A stretch of DNA of 64,000 bases from JAGXOF01 sp046545575 (GTDB lineage Bacteria; Chloroflexota; Dehalococcoidia; SZUA-161; SpSt-899). The translations under genes were made by a program, and so were the position numbers. Numbering within the stretch: position 1 is the first letter of the stretch; every line of letters starts with the position of its first letter. Where the stretch lies: assembly GCA_046545575.1 (NCBI GenBank), contig JBKGZM010000003.1:1-64000 (forward strand), written 5' to 3'. Shown in pieces: positions 54,091 to 64,000 of the stretch. The notes below the pieces were generated by a model. The model was not told the DNA's origin. It worked only from the letters and a program-made list of their open reading frames with translations, and did not search any database.

Positions 54091-54168
54091 TTAAGAATCC
54101 GCTCCGGAGGATAAATTGAGCGATACTAAACAAAGGATTCTTGCTAAAATATAAAAGGAAGGGGAAAC

Positions 54169-55035
54169 ATGGCAGAAGCTAAAATCGGGGTTATTGGAGG
54201 AACAGGACTATATCAGATTGAGGGAATGGAGGACATCGAAGAGGTCAACGTAGATACCCCCTTCGGTTCTCCCAGCGATTCACTCATCCTCGGCACAATC
54301 GAGGGAACAAGGATTGCTTTTCTTCCTCGACATGGACGGGGGCACAGAGTTAGTCCTACGGAAGTCCCATCTCGGGCTAACATCTATGCGCTGAAATCCA
54401 TGGGAGTGGAATGGATCATCGCCATCAACTCGGCCGGAAGCTTCCGGGAGGAAATAGAGCCCCACCACCTTGTTATCCCCGACCAGATAATAGACCGCAC
54501 GAGAAACAGGGTTAACACCTTCTTCGGCGGCGGATTGGTAGTTCATCTCCCATTCGCCGACCCATTCTGCCCGGTCCTGAGCCAGATTCTCTACCAGTCA
54601 GCAAGGGACGCCGGGGCCGTGGTCCACAAAGGCGGCACGTTCGTCGCAATGGAAGGACCCCAGTTCTCCACCAAGGCTGAGTCCAAACTCTACCGCTCCT
54701 GGGGTGCAGACATAATCGGAATGACGGTTCTCCCCGAAGCCAAGCTGGCAAGGGAAGCTGAGATATGCTATGCGAGTGTAGCCTGTGTCACCGACTACGA
54801 TTCCTGGCATGAGGACCTCGGGACAGTTAGAATTGAAAGCGTGCTGGACATTCTCGCCAAGAATGTCGAGATATCCAAGAGTATAATCAAGACGGCCGCA
54901 TCCCGTATTCCTTCAGAACGCACAGACTGCGATTGTGCCAGCGCACTTGAGACAGCGATAGTAACTGCCCCGGAGCTTGTCCCGGAGCAAATGAAAAAAG
55001 ACCTGAACCTGCTGATCGGCAAATACATCCAATGA
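54169..55035 (+). CDS. mtnP: S-methyl-5'-thioadenosine phosphorylase
   Basis: A 288-residue type II nucleoside phosphorylase that splits methylthioadenosine into adenine and methylthioribose 1-phosphate. GVIGGTGLYQIEG at the start, LPRHGRGHRVSPTEVPSRANIYALK, GPQFSTKAESKLYRSWGADIIGM and VTDYDSWHE are family blocks. It feeds MtnA, encoded at 38304. AAGGAAGG lies just before the ATG. It overlaps the methionine synthase-like gene by four bases. Confidence 0.95.
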   Translation: MAEAKIGVIGGTGLYQIEGMEDIEEVNVDTPFGSPSDSLILGTIEGTRIAFLPRHGRGHRVSPTEVPSRANIYALKSMGVEWIIAINSAGSFREEIEPHHLVIPDQIIDRTRNRVNTFFGGGLVVHLPFADPFCPVLSQILYQSARDAGAVVHKGGTFVAMEGPQFSTKAESKLYRSWGADIIGMTVLPEAKLAREAEICYASVACVTDYDSWHEDLGTVRIESVLDILAKNVEISKSIIKTAASRIPSERTDCDCASALETAIVTAPELVPEQMKKDLNLLIGKYIQ

Positions 55036-56081
55036 TAGATAAAAACGAATTCAAACCAGGAGGCCTGCCTACTGCTATCGGCAGCATGCCCCATACAGAC
55101 CCCGAGGCAGCGCTTTCTCTTATCCTGGATACCTTGCCAGATTTACCCGTGTGGCCACAGCTCCCTCAGCGATCACACCTTGAAAACATGTATGTCCAGT
55201 ACAGCGAGGGGCTCCCCGGTGTGGTTCTGACAGATCAGAAAATCTACATCGACCGCTCAGCCGATATCTTCACTTCCAGGGAAATGGAAGACCTTTACAC
55301 CGCATATATGGAAAATAAGGGCGATGATTACGCTATCAGCCCTGAGTATGCGGCAGGACTAAGGCTTTTCCTCGAACGGAAACTGGACTCGGCTCTTGCC
55401 GTCAAAGGCCAGGTAACCGGGCCAATCAGTTTCGGGCTGGTAGTCACCGACCAGGAACGCCGCCCTACGCTCTACGATGAGGTCCTTGCCGATGCAATAG
55501 CCAAGCATCTGAGATTGAAAGCCGTCTGGCAGGAAAGCGAACTCGCCAGGGTATCGCCCAATACTATCATATTTCTCGATGAACCTTATCTCGCCTCACT
55601 GGGATCGGCCTTTGTAGCCCTTTCATCCGATATGGTGGTCAACCTGACCAATGAAGCGCTTGGCGGCATCAGCGGACTCAAGGGCATGCACTGTTGCGGA
55701 AACACGGACTGGTCCGTGTTGATGAGCACCGACATCGATATCCTCAGCTTCGATGCTTACAACTACGGACACTCGCTGACACTGTACCCGGACGCAGTCC
55801 AGGCCTTTCTCGACCGAGGCGGCGTGATCGCCTGGGGCATTGTGCCCAATGAAGAGTCCCCTCTTGATGAGGAAACCACGGATTCCCTCATCAAGAAGCT
55901 CGATAACCTTATGAGTTTGCTTTCGGATAAGGGCGTTCGGTATGATATACTGTTAGAGCGTTGTCTTATTACCCCGTCCTGCGGATTGGGATCATCTTCC
56001 CCGGAGACCGCGGCCAAAGCACTCCAGTTAACAGCCGAAGTTTCCAGGGAATTCAGGCGCTCACACGATCTTGAGAAGTAG
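55032..56081 (+). CDS. Core-MetE-like methionine synthase (UROD/MetE barrel)
   Basis: A 349-residue single-barrel protein of the UROD/MetE superfamily, about half the length of classical MetE. Zinc-ligand motifs remain: MHCCGN with His220 and Cys222, and TPSCGLGS with Cys317; the usual glutamate ligand region reads SFDAYNY, with Asp241 the nearest acid. The N-terminal folate-binding barrel of MetE is missing, as in core-MetE proteins that take methyl from a corrinoid protein. It is coupled to mtnP by a four-base overlap and lies in the same cluster as adenosylhomocysteinase, which fits methionine synthesis. Direct evidence for the methyl donor is lacking. Confidence 0.85.
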   Translation: MIDKNEFKPGGLPTAIGSMPHTDPEAALSLILDTLPDLPVWPQLPQRSHLENMYVQYSEGLPGVVLTDQKIYIDRSADIFTSREMEDLYTAYMENKGDDYAISPEYAAGLRLFLERKLDSALAVKGQVTGPISFGLVVTDQERRPTLYDEVLADAIAKHLRLKAVWQESELARVSPNTIIFLDEPYLASLGSAFVALSSDMVVNLTNEALGGISGLKGMHCCGNTDWSVLMSTDIDILSFDAYNYGHSLTLYPDAVQAFLDRGGVIAWGIVPNEESPLDEETTDSLIKKLDNLMSLLSDKGVRYDILLERCLITPSCGLGSSSPETAAKALQLTAEVSREFRRSHDLEK

Positions 56082-56124
56082 AAAAGCAATCTATTTGCAA
56101 TTCTGAGGAAGGCGGATACCTGTC

Positions 56125-56232
56125 ATGAATAAAGCCAAGAAAGATGCTTGGAGAAAGCATCGCCAGAAGAGGAAGAAGCTTAAAGAAAAACAGAAGGCCG
56201 AGCAGGCTACCACAGCGCAAGGCGAGGGATAG
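56125..56232 (+). CDS. Tiny, very basic protein, 35 residues
   Basis: A short reading frame encoding MNKAKKDAWRKHRQKRKKLK followed by a Glu/Ala-rich tail; about half the residues are Lys or Arg. GGCGG lies nine bases before the ATG. It fills the gap between the methionine synthase-like gene and the phosphotransferase-like gene with four bases to spare. It looks like a small ribosome- or RNA-binding protein; I do not know a named family. Confidence 0.6.
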   Translation: MNKAKKDAWRKHRQKRKKLKEKQKAEQATTAQGEG

Positions 56233-56236
56233 TTAA

Positions 56237-57265
56237 ATGGCTCAGCTTCCGCCACTGATACAGGCGCTCCTCAATGAAGAAACCTATCCGGAGAAGCCCG
56301 AGCGCGTCGATCTGGTTCAGACTCAGATGTCCTTCGTCTTCCTCCTTGGCAAACTTGTCTATAAGATCAAGAAACCCGTGAATTTCGGTTTTCTCGATTT
56401 CAGCACCCTGGAAAAACGCCACCATTATTGCCAGCAGGAGGTGATGCTCAACAGACGCCTCAATCCGGAGATGTACCTCGGCGTTGTTGAGATATCACAG
56501 AATGGGGATGATTTTTCAATGGATGGATCTGGGGAGATCGTTGAATACGCCGTCAAGATGCAACAGATTCCCCTTGAACGAACGCTCGACAGGCTCCTTG
56601 CCAGGGACGAGGTAACGCCGGAAATGCTCGACAGGGTAGCACAAAAACTGGTGAATTTCCACCAGCAATCGGAGTCGACCCCGGAAATCTCCAAATACGG
56701 GGATGTCACTGCCATAACCCGGAACACCGATGAGAACTTCTCTCAAACACAGCAATATATAGGCAGGTCTCTGTCGCAGCAAACCTATAACACGATAAAG
56801 ACATACACGGAGAATTTCCTGAGAAACGAGGATCAGTTATTTAGGCACAGAGTCGAGGAAGGCAGGATCAAGGACTGCCACGGGGACCTGCACTCAGCAC
56901 ACATCTGCTTCGGCGAGAAAGTATATATCTTCGATTGTATTGAGTTCAACGACCGCTTCAGGTACTCAGATGTGGCAAGTGAGATTGCATTTCTAGCCAT
57001 GGACCTCGATTTCCATGGCCATCCTGACCTGGGCAAACATTTCGTCGATGCCTACGTTAAGGCTTCTGGAGACCAAGAACTATTGCAACTTCTGGACTTC
57101 TACAAATGCTACCGTGCCTACGTGCGTGGAAAAGTAGAGAGCTTCAAGCTCGATGACCCTCACATTTCAGATGATGAAAAACAAGAGACATTGGGCATTG
57201 CCAGTAGATACTTCACGCTGGCGGAGTCGTATGCATCAGCATATATCGATGAAAAAGTGAGGTGA
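56237..57265 (+). CDS. Aminoglycoside-phosphotransferase-like protein (COG2187 type)
   Basis: A 342-residue protein with the APH/choline-kinase-like fold. The N-terminal part has the nucleotide-site lysines in KLVYKIKKPVNFGFLDFS; the catalytic loop is DCHGDLHSAHICF (about residue 214) and the metal site DCIEFNDRFRYSDVASEIAFL. In many bacteria this domain is fused to a P-loop kinase domain of COG0645; here the two are adjacent genes separated by three bases. Substrate unknown, and antibiotic resistance should not be assumed. Confidence 0.88.
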   Translation: MAQLPPLIQALLNEETYPEKPERVDLVQTQMSFVFLLGKLVYKIKKPVNFGFLDFSTLEKRHHYCQQEVMLNRRLNPEMYLGVVEISQNGDDFSMDGSGEIVEYAVKMQQIPLERTLDRLLARDEVTPEMLDRVAQKLVNFHQQSESTPEISKYGDVTAITRNTDENFSQTQQYIGRSLSQQTYNTIKTYTENFLRNEDQLFRHRVEEGRIKDCHGDLHSAHICFGEKVYIFDCIEFNDRFRYSDVASEIAFLAMDLDFHGHPDLGKHFVDAYVKASGDQELLQLLDFYKCYRAYVRGKVESFKLDDPHISDDEKQETLGIASRYFTLAESYASAYIDEKVR

Positions 57266-57268
57266 CCC

Positions 57269-57871
57269 TTGAGAGAGCCATTTGCCAAATTCATCGAGTC
57301 AGAGCTAAGTCCGGATGCCCTTCTGATCACCTGCGGCCTTCCCGCAAGTTTTAAAACGGAGACAGCGGAAGAGGTCACCAAAATCAAGGGCTACTCCATG
57401 ATAAGGACTGACATCGTCAGACTTGAGGTATTGAAGGGCGAAGACATCTTTGACGAGAAGGTCGCTTCAGACATGGAGAAACGTGAAAAGGTTTACAACG
57501 AGGTATTCCGGCGTGCAGGAGAAACCCTTGCCAAAGGCCAGGGAGTGATCCTCGACGCCACCTTCATTAAGCAATCACTGCGGAGACGGGCCGCTGAGAT
57601 AGCCGCCATGAACAATCGACTATTCGTAATCATGCAGACATCCTCCCCGGAGGAAATCTCCCTTGCCCGCATAAAAAAGCGCACCAGGGAAAACTACGAG
57701 TCGAACGCTCTGACTGAACAGGCGTACATGAATAATAAAGCCAAATTTGAGGAAGTCGACCTTAGCGAGCTGAAGGAGCAGTATCCAAACCTCGATATCC
57801 TTCATTTCGTAGTAGATACCCAATATGACCAACCGGAGTATTGGCACGTCATCGAGGTAAACAGGGGATGA
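57269..57871 (+). CDS. P-loop kinase-like protein (COG0645 type), degenerate Walker A
   Basis: A 200-residue protein matching the kinase half of COG2187-COG0645 fusions. The Walker A region is GLPASFKT (residues 23-30), where the canonical glycine before the lysine is Phe28. DATFIKQSLRRRA is the adenylate-kinase-like NMP site, and RIKKRTRENYESNALTEQAYM the lid region with arginines. The TTG start has GAGGTGA four bases before it. It overlaps the PHP gene by four bases (ATGA). Whether it still binds ATP is uncertain. Confidence 0.82.
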   Translation: MREPFAKFIESELSPDALLITCGLPASFKTETAEEVTKIKGYSMIRTDIVRLEVLKGEDIFDEKVASDMEKREKVYNEVFRRAGETLAKGQGVILDATFIKQSLRRRAAEIAAMNNRLFVIMQTSSPEEISLARIKKRTRENYESNALTEQAYMNNKAKFEEVDLSELKEQYPNLDILHFVVDTQYDQPEYWHVIEVNRG

Positions 57872-58746
57872 AAATTGATCTCCATATCCACACCAAAACC
57901 TGTTCCGACGGGGCTCTCCCCATTGAGGAGGTGTTCAAGGAGGCAAAAGCCCGCGGCATTGACTTTATGTCAACTACTGACCATGATTCAATCGAGTGCC
58001 AGGATCAAGCCATCGAGCTGGCAAAAGAGTACCAGATATCCTATATCACCGGAGTGGAACTGAACGTCACCTTCCAGTACGGAGACGAGTCCGTCTCCCT
58101 GGACTTCCTGGGCTACCAGTATGATAAGGACAATAAAGAGCTCAAGGAGAAGCTTCACAATATCGCGAAGTACAGAGTAAAAAGAGCACGCCGGATCATG
58201 GATAATTTAAACGCCGAATTCGACAAAGAAGGTCTTCGAAGGTTCACCGACGAGGACATGCAGAAGATACAGGAAAACGTAGAAGGTACATTCGGCAGGC
58301 CTCACATTGCTAATTACCTGATCGAACAGGGTATCGTCAAGGACAAACAGGAGGCTTTCGATAAATACCTGGTTAAGTGCAATGTTCCCAAATATCCACT
58401 TTCGCTTGAGGAAGCGTCGAAATTGATCAGAAACGCCGGCGGCGTCCTCGTCCATGCCCATCCTGCCGATCCCAAGGGAATATCGTTGATTGAGATAACC
58501 CGCAATTTACACGAGCAAACCAGGATAATCGAAGAACAAATGCTGGACTACATTGATGGAGTTGAATGCTGGCACTCCAGCTACGATGAAAAAATAACTC
58601 GACACTACATCGAATTTGCAAGGAAACACGGACTCCTCGTGACCGGCGGCAGTGACTGCCATCAGAAGCCGATCATTATGGGCACAATGCAAATCCCTGA
58701 CTGGGTAGCCGCGCAGTTTAGTGCCCGCCAGAGAAAAACCAGCTAA
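57868..58746 (+). CDS. PHP-domain phosphoesterase
   Basis: A 292-residue PHP-fold hydrolase. Metal-binding motifs are DLHIHTKTCSDG (residues 3-14), STTDHDS, GVELNV, VHAHPADPKG and GGSDCHQK, complete for a trinuclear site. Relatives are 3',5'-nucleoside bisphosphate phosphatases and RNase AM (YciV); the substrate here is not fixed. The ATG at 57868 overlaps the stop of the kinase-like gene by four bases and starts the fold directly, so the nine codons upstream in the same frame are not used. Confidence 0.9.
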   Translation: MKIDLHIHTKTCSDGALPIEEVFKEAKARGIDFMSTTDHDSIECQDQAIELAKEYQISYITGVELNVTFQYGDESVSLDFLGYQYDKDNKELKEKLHNIAKYRVKRARRIMDNLNAEFDKEGLRRFTDEDMQKIQENVEGTFGRPHIANYLIEQGIVKDKQEAFDKYLVKCNVPKYPLSLEEASKLIRNAGGVLVHAHPADPKGISLIEITRNLHEQTRIIEEQMLDYIDGVECWHSSYDEKITRHYIEFARKHGLLVTGGSDCHQKPIIMGTMQIPDWVAAQFSARQRKTS

Positions 58747-58796
58747 TATCCAACTTAACAGCAAGCGACTAATCAACTATTGACCGAGGGCAAATA

Positions 58797-60969
<2,173 letters not shown>

Positions 60970-60988
60970 CCAGACAGGAAGGTGCAAA

Positions 60989-61276
60989 ATGGCACTAAGT
61001 CGCGAGGAAGTAAAGCACATTGCGCTTTTGGCCCGGCTGGGCCTGGATGAAGAGGAAGTGGAGAAATACACTGCTCAACTATCTCACATACTGGAGAACT
61101 TCGAGATACTCCAGGAGGTTGATACAACCGATGTCGAGCCTACCGCGCACATCATGCAGGTAGGGAATGTAGTGCGGGAAGACCAGCCATCTCCTTCACT
61201 ATCCCAGGAAGAGGTCCTGGCCAATGCACCACAGAGGGAAGATAATTTCTTCAGAACAAAGCCTGTACTTGAGTAA
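60989..61276 (+). CDS. gatC: Glutamyl-/aspartyl-tRNA amidotransferase subunit C
   Basis: A 95-residue GatC of standard length. [39 protein letters not shown] is the family opening, followed by the linker that wraps around GatA. AGGAAGG lies just upstream of the ATG. gatA follows after 17 bases. gatB, the usual third gene, is not in the window. Confidence 0.95.
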   Translation: MALSREEVKHIALLARLGLDEEEVEKYTAQLSHILENFEILQEVDTTDVEPTAHIMQVGNVVREDQPSPSLSQEEVLANAPQREDNFFRTKPVLE

Positions 61277-61293
61277 TCAGCAGGAGGGCATTC

Positions 61294-62763
61294 TTGAATC
61301 TATATGATCTCAGCATCCACGAGGCGCACAATCTCCTGAAATCCCGGGAGATCTCGTCAGTAGAGCTTACCAAATCCGCACTCGAGAGAATCAAACAGGT
61401 AGACGGAGACCTGAACGCATTTGTAACCGTCACCGAGAATCTGGCCTTGAGCCAGGCCCAAAAGGCTGACGAACGATTGCAGAACGGTGATGCTACTCCT
61501 CTAACGGGGATACCAGCTGTTATCAAGGACAACATGTGCACGAAAGACATACGCACGACATGCTCCTCCAAAATCCTTGAGAATTTTGTGCCTCCCTACG
61601 ATGCCATGGTAATGGAGAAGCTGAATCCGCACGACATCGTGATGGTAGGCAAAGCGAACATGGACGAGTTTGCCATGGGGTCATCCAACGAGCACTCGGC
61701 ATTCAGTCCCACTCATAATCCCTGGAACCTGGAAATGGTCCCTGGGGGATCGAGCGGAGGGCCGGCAGCAGCAGTAGCATCTGGTGAGGCTGTTTATGCC
61801 CTGGGCTCGGATACAGGAGGAAGCATCCGACTGCCTGCTGGATTCTGCAATGTCGTGGGGCTCAAGCCAACCTATGGGAGAGTCAGTCGCTACGGGCTCG
61901 TTGCCTTCGCTAGCTCACTCGACCAGATCGGACCAGTAACCGGAGACGTTACCGATGCCGCTCTGGTCCTGAACGCCATTGCTGGCCACGACCCGCGCGA
62001 CTCCACATCCATCCCGCAAGCTGTTCCAGACTACACACAGTCGCTCACGGAAGATATCAAGGGCCTCCGTTTGGGGGTTCCCAAAGAATACTTCGCCACA
62101 GGAACAGACAAAGGAGTAGAGGAAGCGATGCGGGCCGCCATCTCGAAGTTGGAGGAACTGGGAGCGCACGTAGAGGAAACCTCCCTTCCCAGCACGAGAT
62201 ACGCGCTGGCAGTCTACTACATAATCGCTCCTTCAGAGGCATCAGCCAACCTGGCCCGTTATGACGGGGTCAAGTACGGCTTCTCAGCACACGATGCTGA
62301 CAGCATGTGGGAGGCGATGGAAAAAACGCGGCAGTACGGATTTGGTCCTGAGGTAAAGCGCCGTATCATGCTGGGAACATATGCGCTCTCGGCCGGCTAC
62401 TACGATGCCTACTACCTCAAAGCCCAGAAGGTCCGGACGCTGATAAGACAGGAATTTTCCGAAGCCTTTGAGAAATTCGATGCGCTGATTGCCCCCACCT
62501 GCCCCACCCCACCCTTCAAGATCGGGGAGAGGATCGACGATCCCGTCCAGATGTATCTGACCGATGTCTGCACGCTTCCCATAAGCATCGCTGGCGTACC
62601 TGGGATATCAGTCCCGGCGGGATTCTCCCACGGATTGCCAGTGGGAATGCAGATCGTGGGCAAGCCGCTGGCTGAGGAAACGCTTCTCAGGATCGCATAC
62701 ACATTCGAGCAAAGCACGGAGTGGCACAAGAGGAAACCGCCTTTGGAACAGAAGGTTTCGTAA
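61294..62763 (+). CDS. gatA: Glutamyl-/aspartyl-tRNA amidotransferase subunit A
   Basis: A 489-residue amidase-signature enzyme that releases ammonia from glutamine for conversion of Glu-tRNA(Gln) or Asp-tRNA(Asn). The Ser-cisSer-Lys triad is visible in IKDNMCTKD (lysine), [14 protein letters not shown] and [12 protein letters not shown]. The start is TTG with GGAGGG five bases upstream. It implies the indirect route to Gln-tRNA or Asn-tRNA. Confidence 0.96.
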   Translation: MNLYDLSIHEAHNLLKSREISSVELTKSALERIKQVDGDLNAFVTVTENLALSQAQKADERLQNGDATPLTGIPAVIKDNMCTKDIRTTCSSKILENFVPPYDAMVMEKLNPHDIVMVGKANMDEFAMGSSNEHSAFSPTHNPWNLEMVPGGSSGGPAAAVASGEAVYALGSDTGGSIRLPAGFCNVVGLKPTYGRVSRYGLVAFASSLDQIGPVTGDVTDAALVLNAIAGHDPRDSTSIPQAVPDYTQSLTEDIKGLRLGVPKEYFATGTDKGVEEAMRAAISKLEELGAHVEETSLPSTRYALAVYYIIAPSEASANLARYDGVKYGFSAHDADSMWEAMEKTRQYGFGPEVKRRIMLGTYALSAGYYDAYYLKAQKVRTLIRQEFSEAFEKFDALIAPTCPTPPFKIGERIDDPVQMYLTDVCTLPISIAGVPGISVPAGFSHGLPVGMQIVGKPLAEETLLRIAYTFEQSTEWHKRKPPLEQKVS

Positions 62764-62771
62764 AATTGAGT

Positions 62772-63347
62772 ATGGAAGATATCAACTCTGGGAAGAACGA
62801 CTTTGGACTCCTGCAGCGCGACGACACTGCGTTAGTTGTCATTGATGTTCAGGAGCGGCTATTCCCACATATAGCTCATGGGGAGATGGTAGCTGATAAT
62901 ATAGTTCGCCTGCTCCGCTTTGCAAAAATCATCGATCTTCCCGTCGTCATGACCGAGCAGCAAAATCTCGGCCCTACCATTCCTCAGATTAAAGAGGCAA
63001 TACCAGAGCTACCGGTCATTACCAAAATCGATTTCAGTGCCTTTAGATGCGATGAATTTATAGAACATTTGGAGAAACTCCGTAAACGAACACTGCTTCT
63101 CACGGGAATCGAATCACACATCTGTATAAATCAGACCGCTCTACAGGCTTTGCAGTCACCTTTTCATTTTAGGGTGCACGTCATCGGCGATGCCGTTTCT
63201 TCGCGTTCCCTGGATAACAAGGATTTCGCATTAGACAGAATGAGACAAAGTGGGGCTGTTATCTCTTCAACCGAGATGGTGATTTATGAATTACTGGAGA
63301 GGGCGGGGACGGATGAATTTAGAGAAGCACTCAAATTGATCAAGTAA
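62772..63347 (+). CDS. Isochorismatase-family cysteine hydrolase
   Basis: A 191-residue hydrolase with the isochorismatase fold. The catalytic triad is visible: Asp in VVIDVQERLF, Lys in TKIDFSAF, and Cys in GIESHICINQTAL. Substrates of relatives include nicotinamide, isochorismate and carbamoylated amines; none can be chosen here. The ATG at 62772 begins just after the gatA stop; frames further upstream overlap gatA. The ribosome site is weak. The next gene starts at the stop codon (TAATG). Confidence 0.87.
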   Translation: MEDINSGKNDFGLLQRDDTALVVIDVQERLFPHIAHGEMVADNIVRLLRFAKIIDLPVVMTEQQNLGPTIPQIKEAIPELPVITKIDFSAFRCDEFIEHLEKLRKRTLLLTGIESHICINQTALQALQSPFHFRVHVIGDAVSSRSLDNKDFALDRMRQSGAVISSTEMVIYELLERAGTDEFREALKLIK

Positions 63348-63598
63348 TGGCAGCTTTTCAAGAGAGAATGAAAAACTTATCTAGTGTTAAGTGCCACTCA
63401 GGCTACACCTACGCCGAGCGCCTGGAGGCTCTCCCCTGGGAAGGCCAAACCCGACAGGTTGAGAACATCGAGAAGGAATGGCGGGAACCTGGGGAGAAGC
63501 ACTTCTACGTGCGCACCGAAGATGATAAGCGCTTCCATGTATGCTATGATGAATTACGGGATAACTGGGTGGTCGAACCGATAAGCTGCTTATGCTGA
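63347..63598 (+). CDS. Small hypothetical protein, 83 residues
   Basis: An 83-residue protein with no known family. It is coupled to the preceding hydrolase by TAATG. The central stretch YTYAERLEALPWEGQTRQVENIEKEWREPGEKHFYVRTEDDKRFHVCYDELRDNW looks like a small beta-rich domain, and three cysteines (CHSG, HVCYD, SCLC) are present. An internal ATG (MKNLSSV) is an alternative start. Probably a real gene, given its coupling and typical amino acid usage. Confidence 0.6.
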   Translation: MAAFQERMKNLSSVKCHSGYTYAERLEALPWEGQTRQVENIEKEWREPGEKHFYVRTEDDKRFHVCYDELRDNWVVEPISCLC

Positions 63599-63666
63599 GC
63601 TTTTTGAATCATAAGCGGAAGTTCCTTCGATAGCATCAGAATATCGCTGAAAAAGAAGGGGCAAAA

Positions 63667-64000
63667 ATGGAAGAGATTCTAAAGATACTCGAGCAAGATG
63701 CCCGAACAAGTCCTGAGCAAATCGCGACCATGCTCGGGAGATCGGTTGACGAGGTAAATGAGGCCATCAAGCAAGCTGAGGAAAGCCGCACCATTGTCAA
63801 ATACAAGACGATGGTAAACTGGGAAAAGACGGGGAAAGAAGAGGTCCATGCCCTCATTGAGGTCACGGTCCAGCCTCAGCGTGAGGTCGGTTTTGACGCC
63901 ATTGCCGAGCGAATTTACCGCTTCCCCGAGGCCAAGTCGGTGTATCTCATCTCTGGCACCTACGACCTTGCTGTACTGGTGGTAGCCAGGACGATGCAGG
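63667..64000 (+). CDS. AsnC/Lrp-family transcriptional regulator, partial
   Basis: The first 111 residues of an Lrp/AsnC regulator; the rest lies beyond the window. An N-terminal helix-turn-helix (ILEQDARTSPEQIATMLGRSVDEVNEAIKQAE) is followed by the ligand-binding RAM domain with VYLISGTYDLAVLVVAR. AGAAGGGG stands just before the ATG. Such proteins respond to amino acids. No target can be read from here. Confidence 0.9.
   Translation, partial: MEEILKILEQDARTSPEQIATMLGRSVDEVNEAIKQAEESRTIVKYKTMVNWEKTGKEEVHALIEVTVQPQREVGFDAIAERIYRFPEAKSVYLISGTYDLAVLVVARTMQ

Noticed and set aside
56237..57265. Aminoglycoside resistance gene
   Set aside because: The fold is APH-like, but the protein belongs to the chromosomal COG2187 group with a kinase partner and no resistance context.

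Overview
The window reads as a chromosomal segment of an uncultured-type Dehalococcoidia-like bacterium (Chloroflexota). This assignment is inference from gene content: a short B12-independent methionine synthase (core-MetE type), a MobB with a C-terminal extension, a 166-residue EF-Ts, many GTG/TTG starts and many tiny palindromic intergenic repeats. Nearly all DNA is coding and most genes sit in tight same-strand runs with 1-8 base overlaps. No tRNA, 5S/16S/23S rRNA, CRISPR array, transposase or prophage gene was seen. One structural RNA, RNase P RNA, is present.

Layout. 1-700: start of a complex I operon (nuoA, nuoB partial) on the minus strand. 700-1250: a repeat-rich spacer with several different short mobile-type palindromes. 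1247-4868: DUF58/DUF4129/MoxR operon with an apparently leaderless start. 4900-8265: MarR-MATE efflux pair and a divergent MFS transporter. 8417-13930: CoA biosynthesis (coaX, coaBC), uvrB, glutamine synthetase. 14244-17264: TRAP transporter (DctP-Q-M order of transcription). 17436-17795: rnpB, convergent with gap. 18973-21474: molybdenum cofactor operon mobA-moeA-mobB. 21479-28820: a one-strand acetate/acyl-CoA locus (histidine kinase, response regulator, CoA-transferase fused to a protein-acetyltransferase-like GNAT domain, cyclic-nucleotide-binding-fold protein, acetyl-CoA synthetase, acetate permease). 28979-33300: truncated DUF262 gene, a divergent tubulin/FtsZ-like GTPase, a uridine-kinase-like P-loop kinase and MgtE. 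33444-37079: a 1211-residue fusion of a glycosyltransferase, a long uncharacterised middle and a GH130 phosphorylase-like domain. 37059-46871: a twelve-gene run from rpsB through tsf, pyrH, frr, uppS, cdsA, dxr, rseP, ispG to mtnA, ccdA and tlpA. 47022-52022: argH-rpe-plsX-trxA-corA-queuosine precursor transporter. 52567-64000 (plus strand): comM, then methylthioadenosine phosphorylase, core-MetE, small basic protein, a split aminoglycoside-phosphotransferase/kinase pair, PHP phosphoesterase, GNAT, adenosylhomocysteinase, gatC, gatA, an isochorismatase-fold hydrolase and an AsnC/Lrp regulator cut by the window end.

How it fits together. Respiratory complex I, molybdopterin synthesis, TRAP uptake of an organic acid, and acetate uptake/activation suggest an anaerobic or facultative organotroph or acetate assimilator. 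Methylthioadenosine phosphorylase, MtnA, core-MetE and adenosylhomocysteinase form most of a methionine/SAM recycling set.

Most notable for follow-up: (1) the GT-X-GH130 fusion; (2) the acetate locus, where a Pat-like GNAT, a cyclic-nucleotide-binding fold and Acs with its acetylatable lysine lie side by side; (3) the non-canonical tubulin; (4) palindromes of the intergenic-repeat type forming three peripheral helices of RNase P RNA; (5) two promoters whose -10 boxes sit so close to the start codon that the mRNAs should be leaderless.
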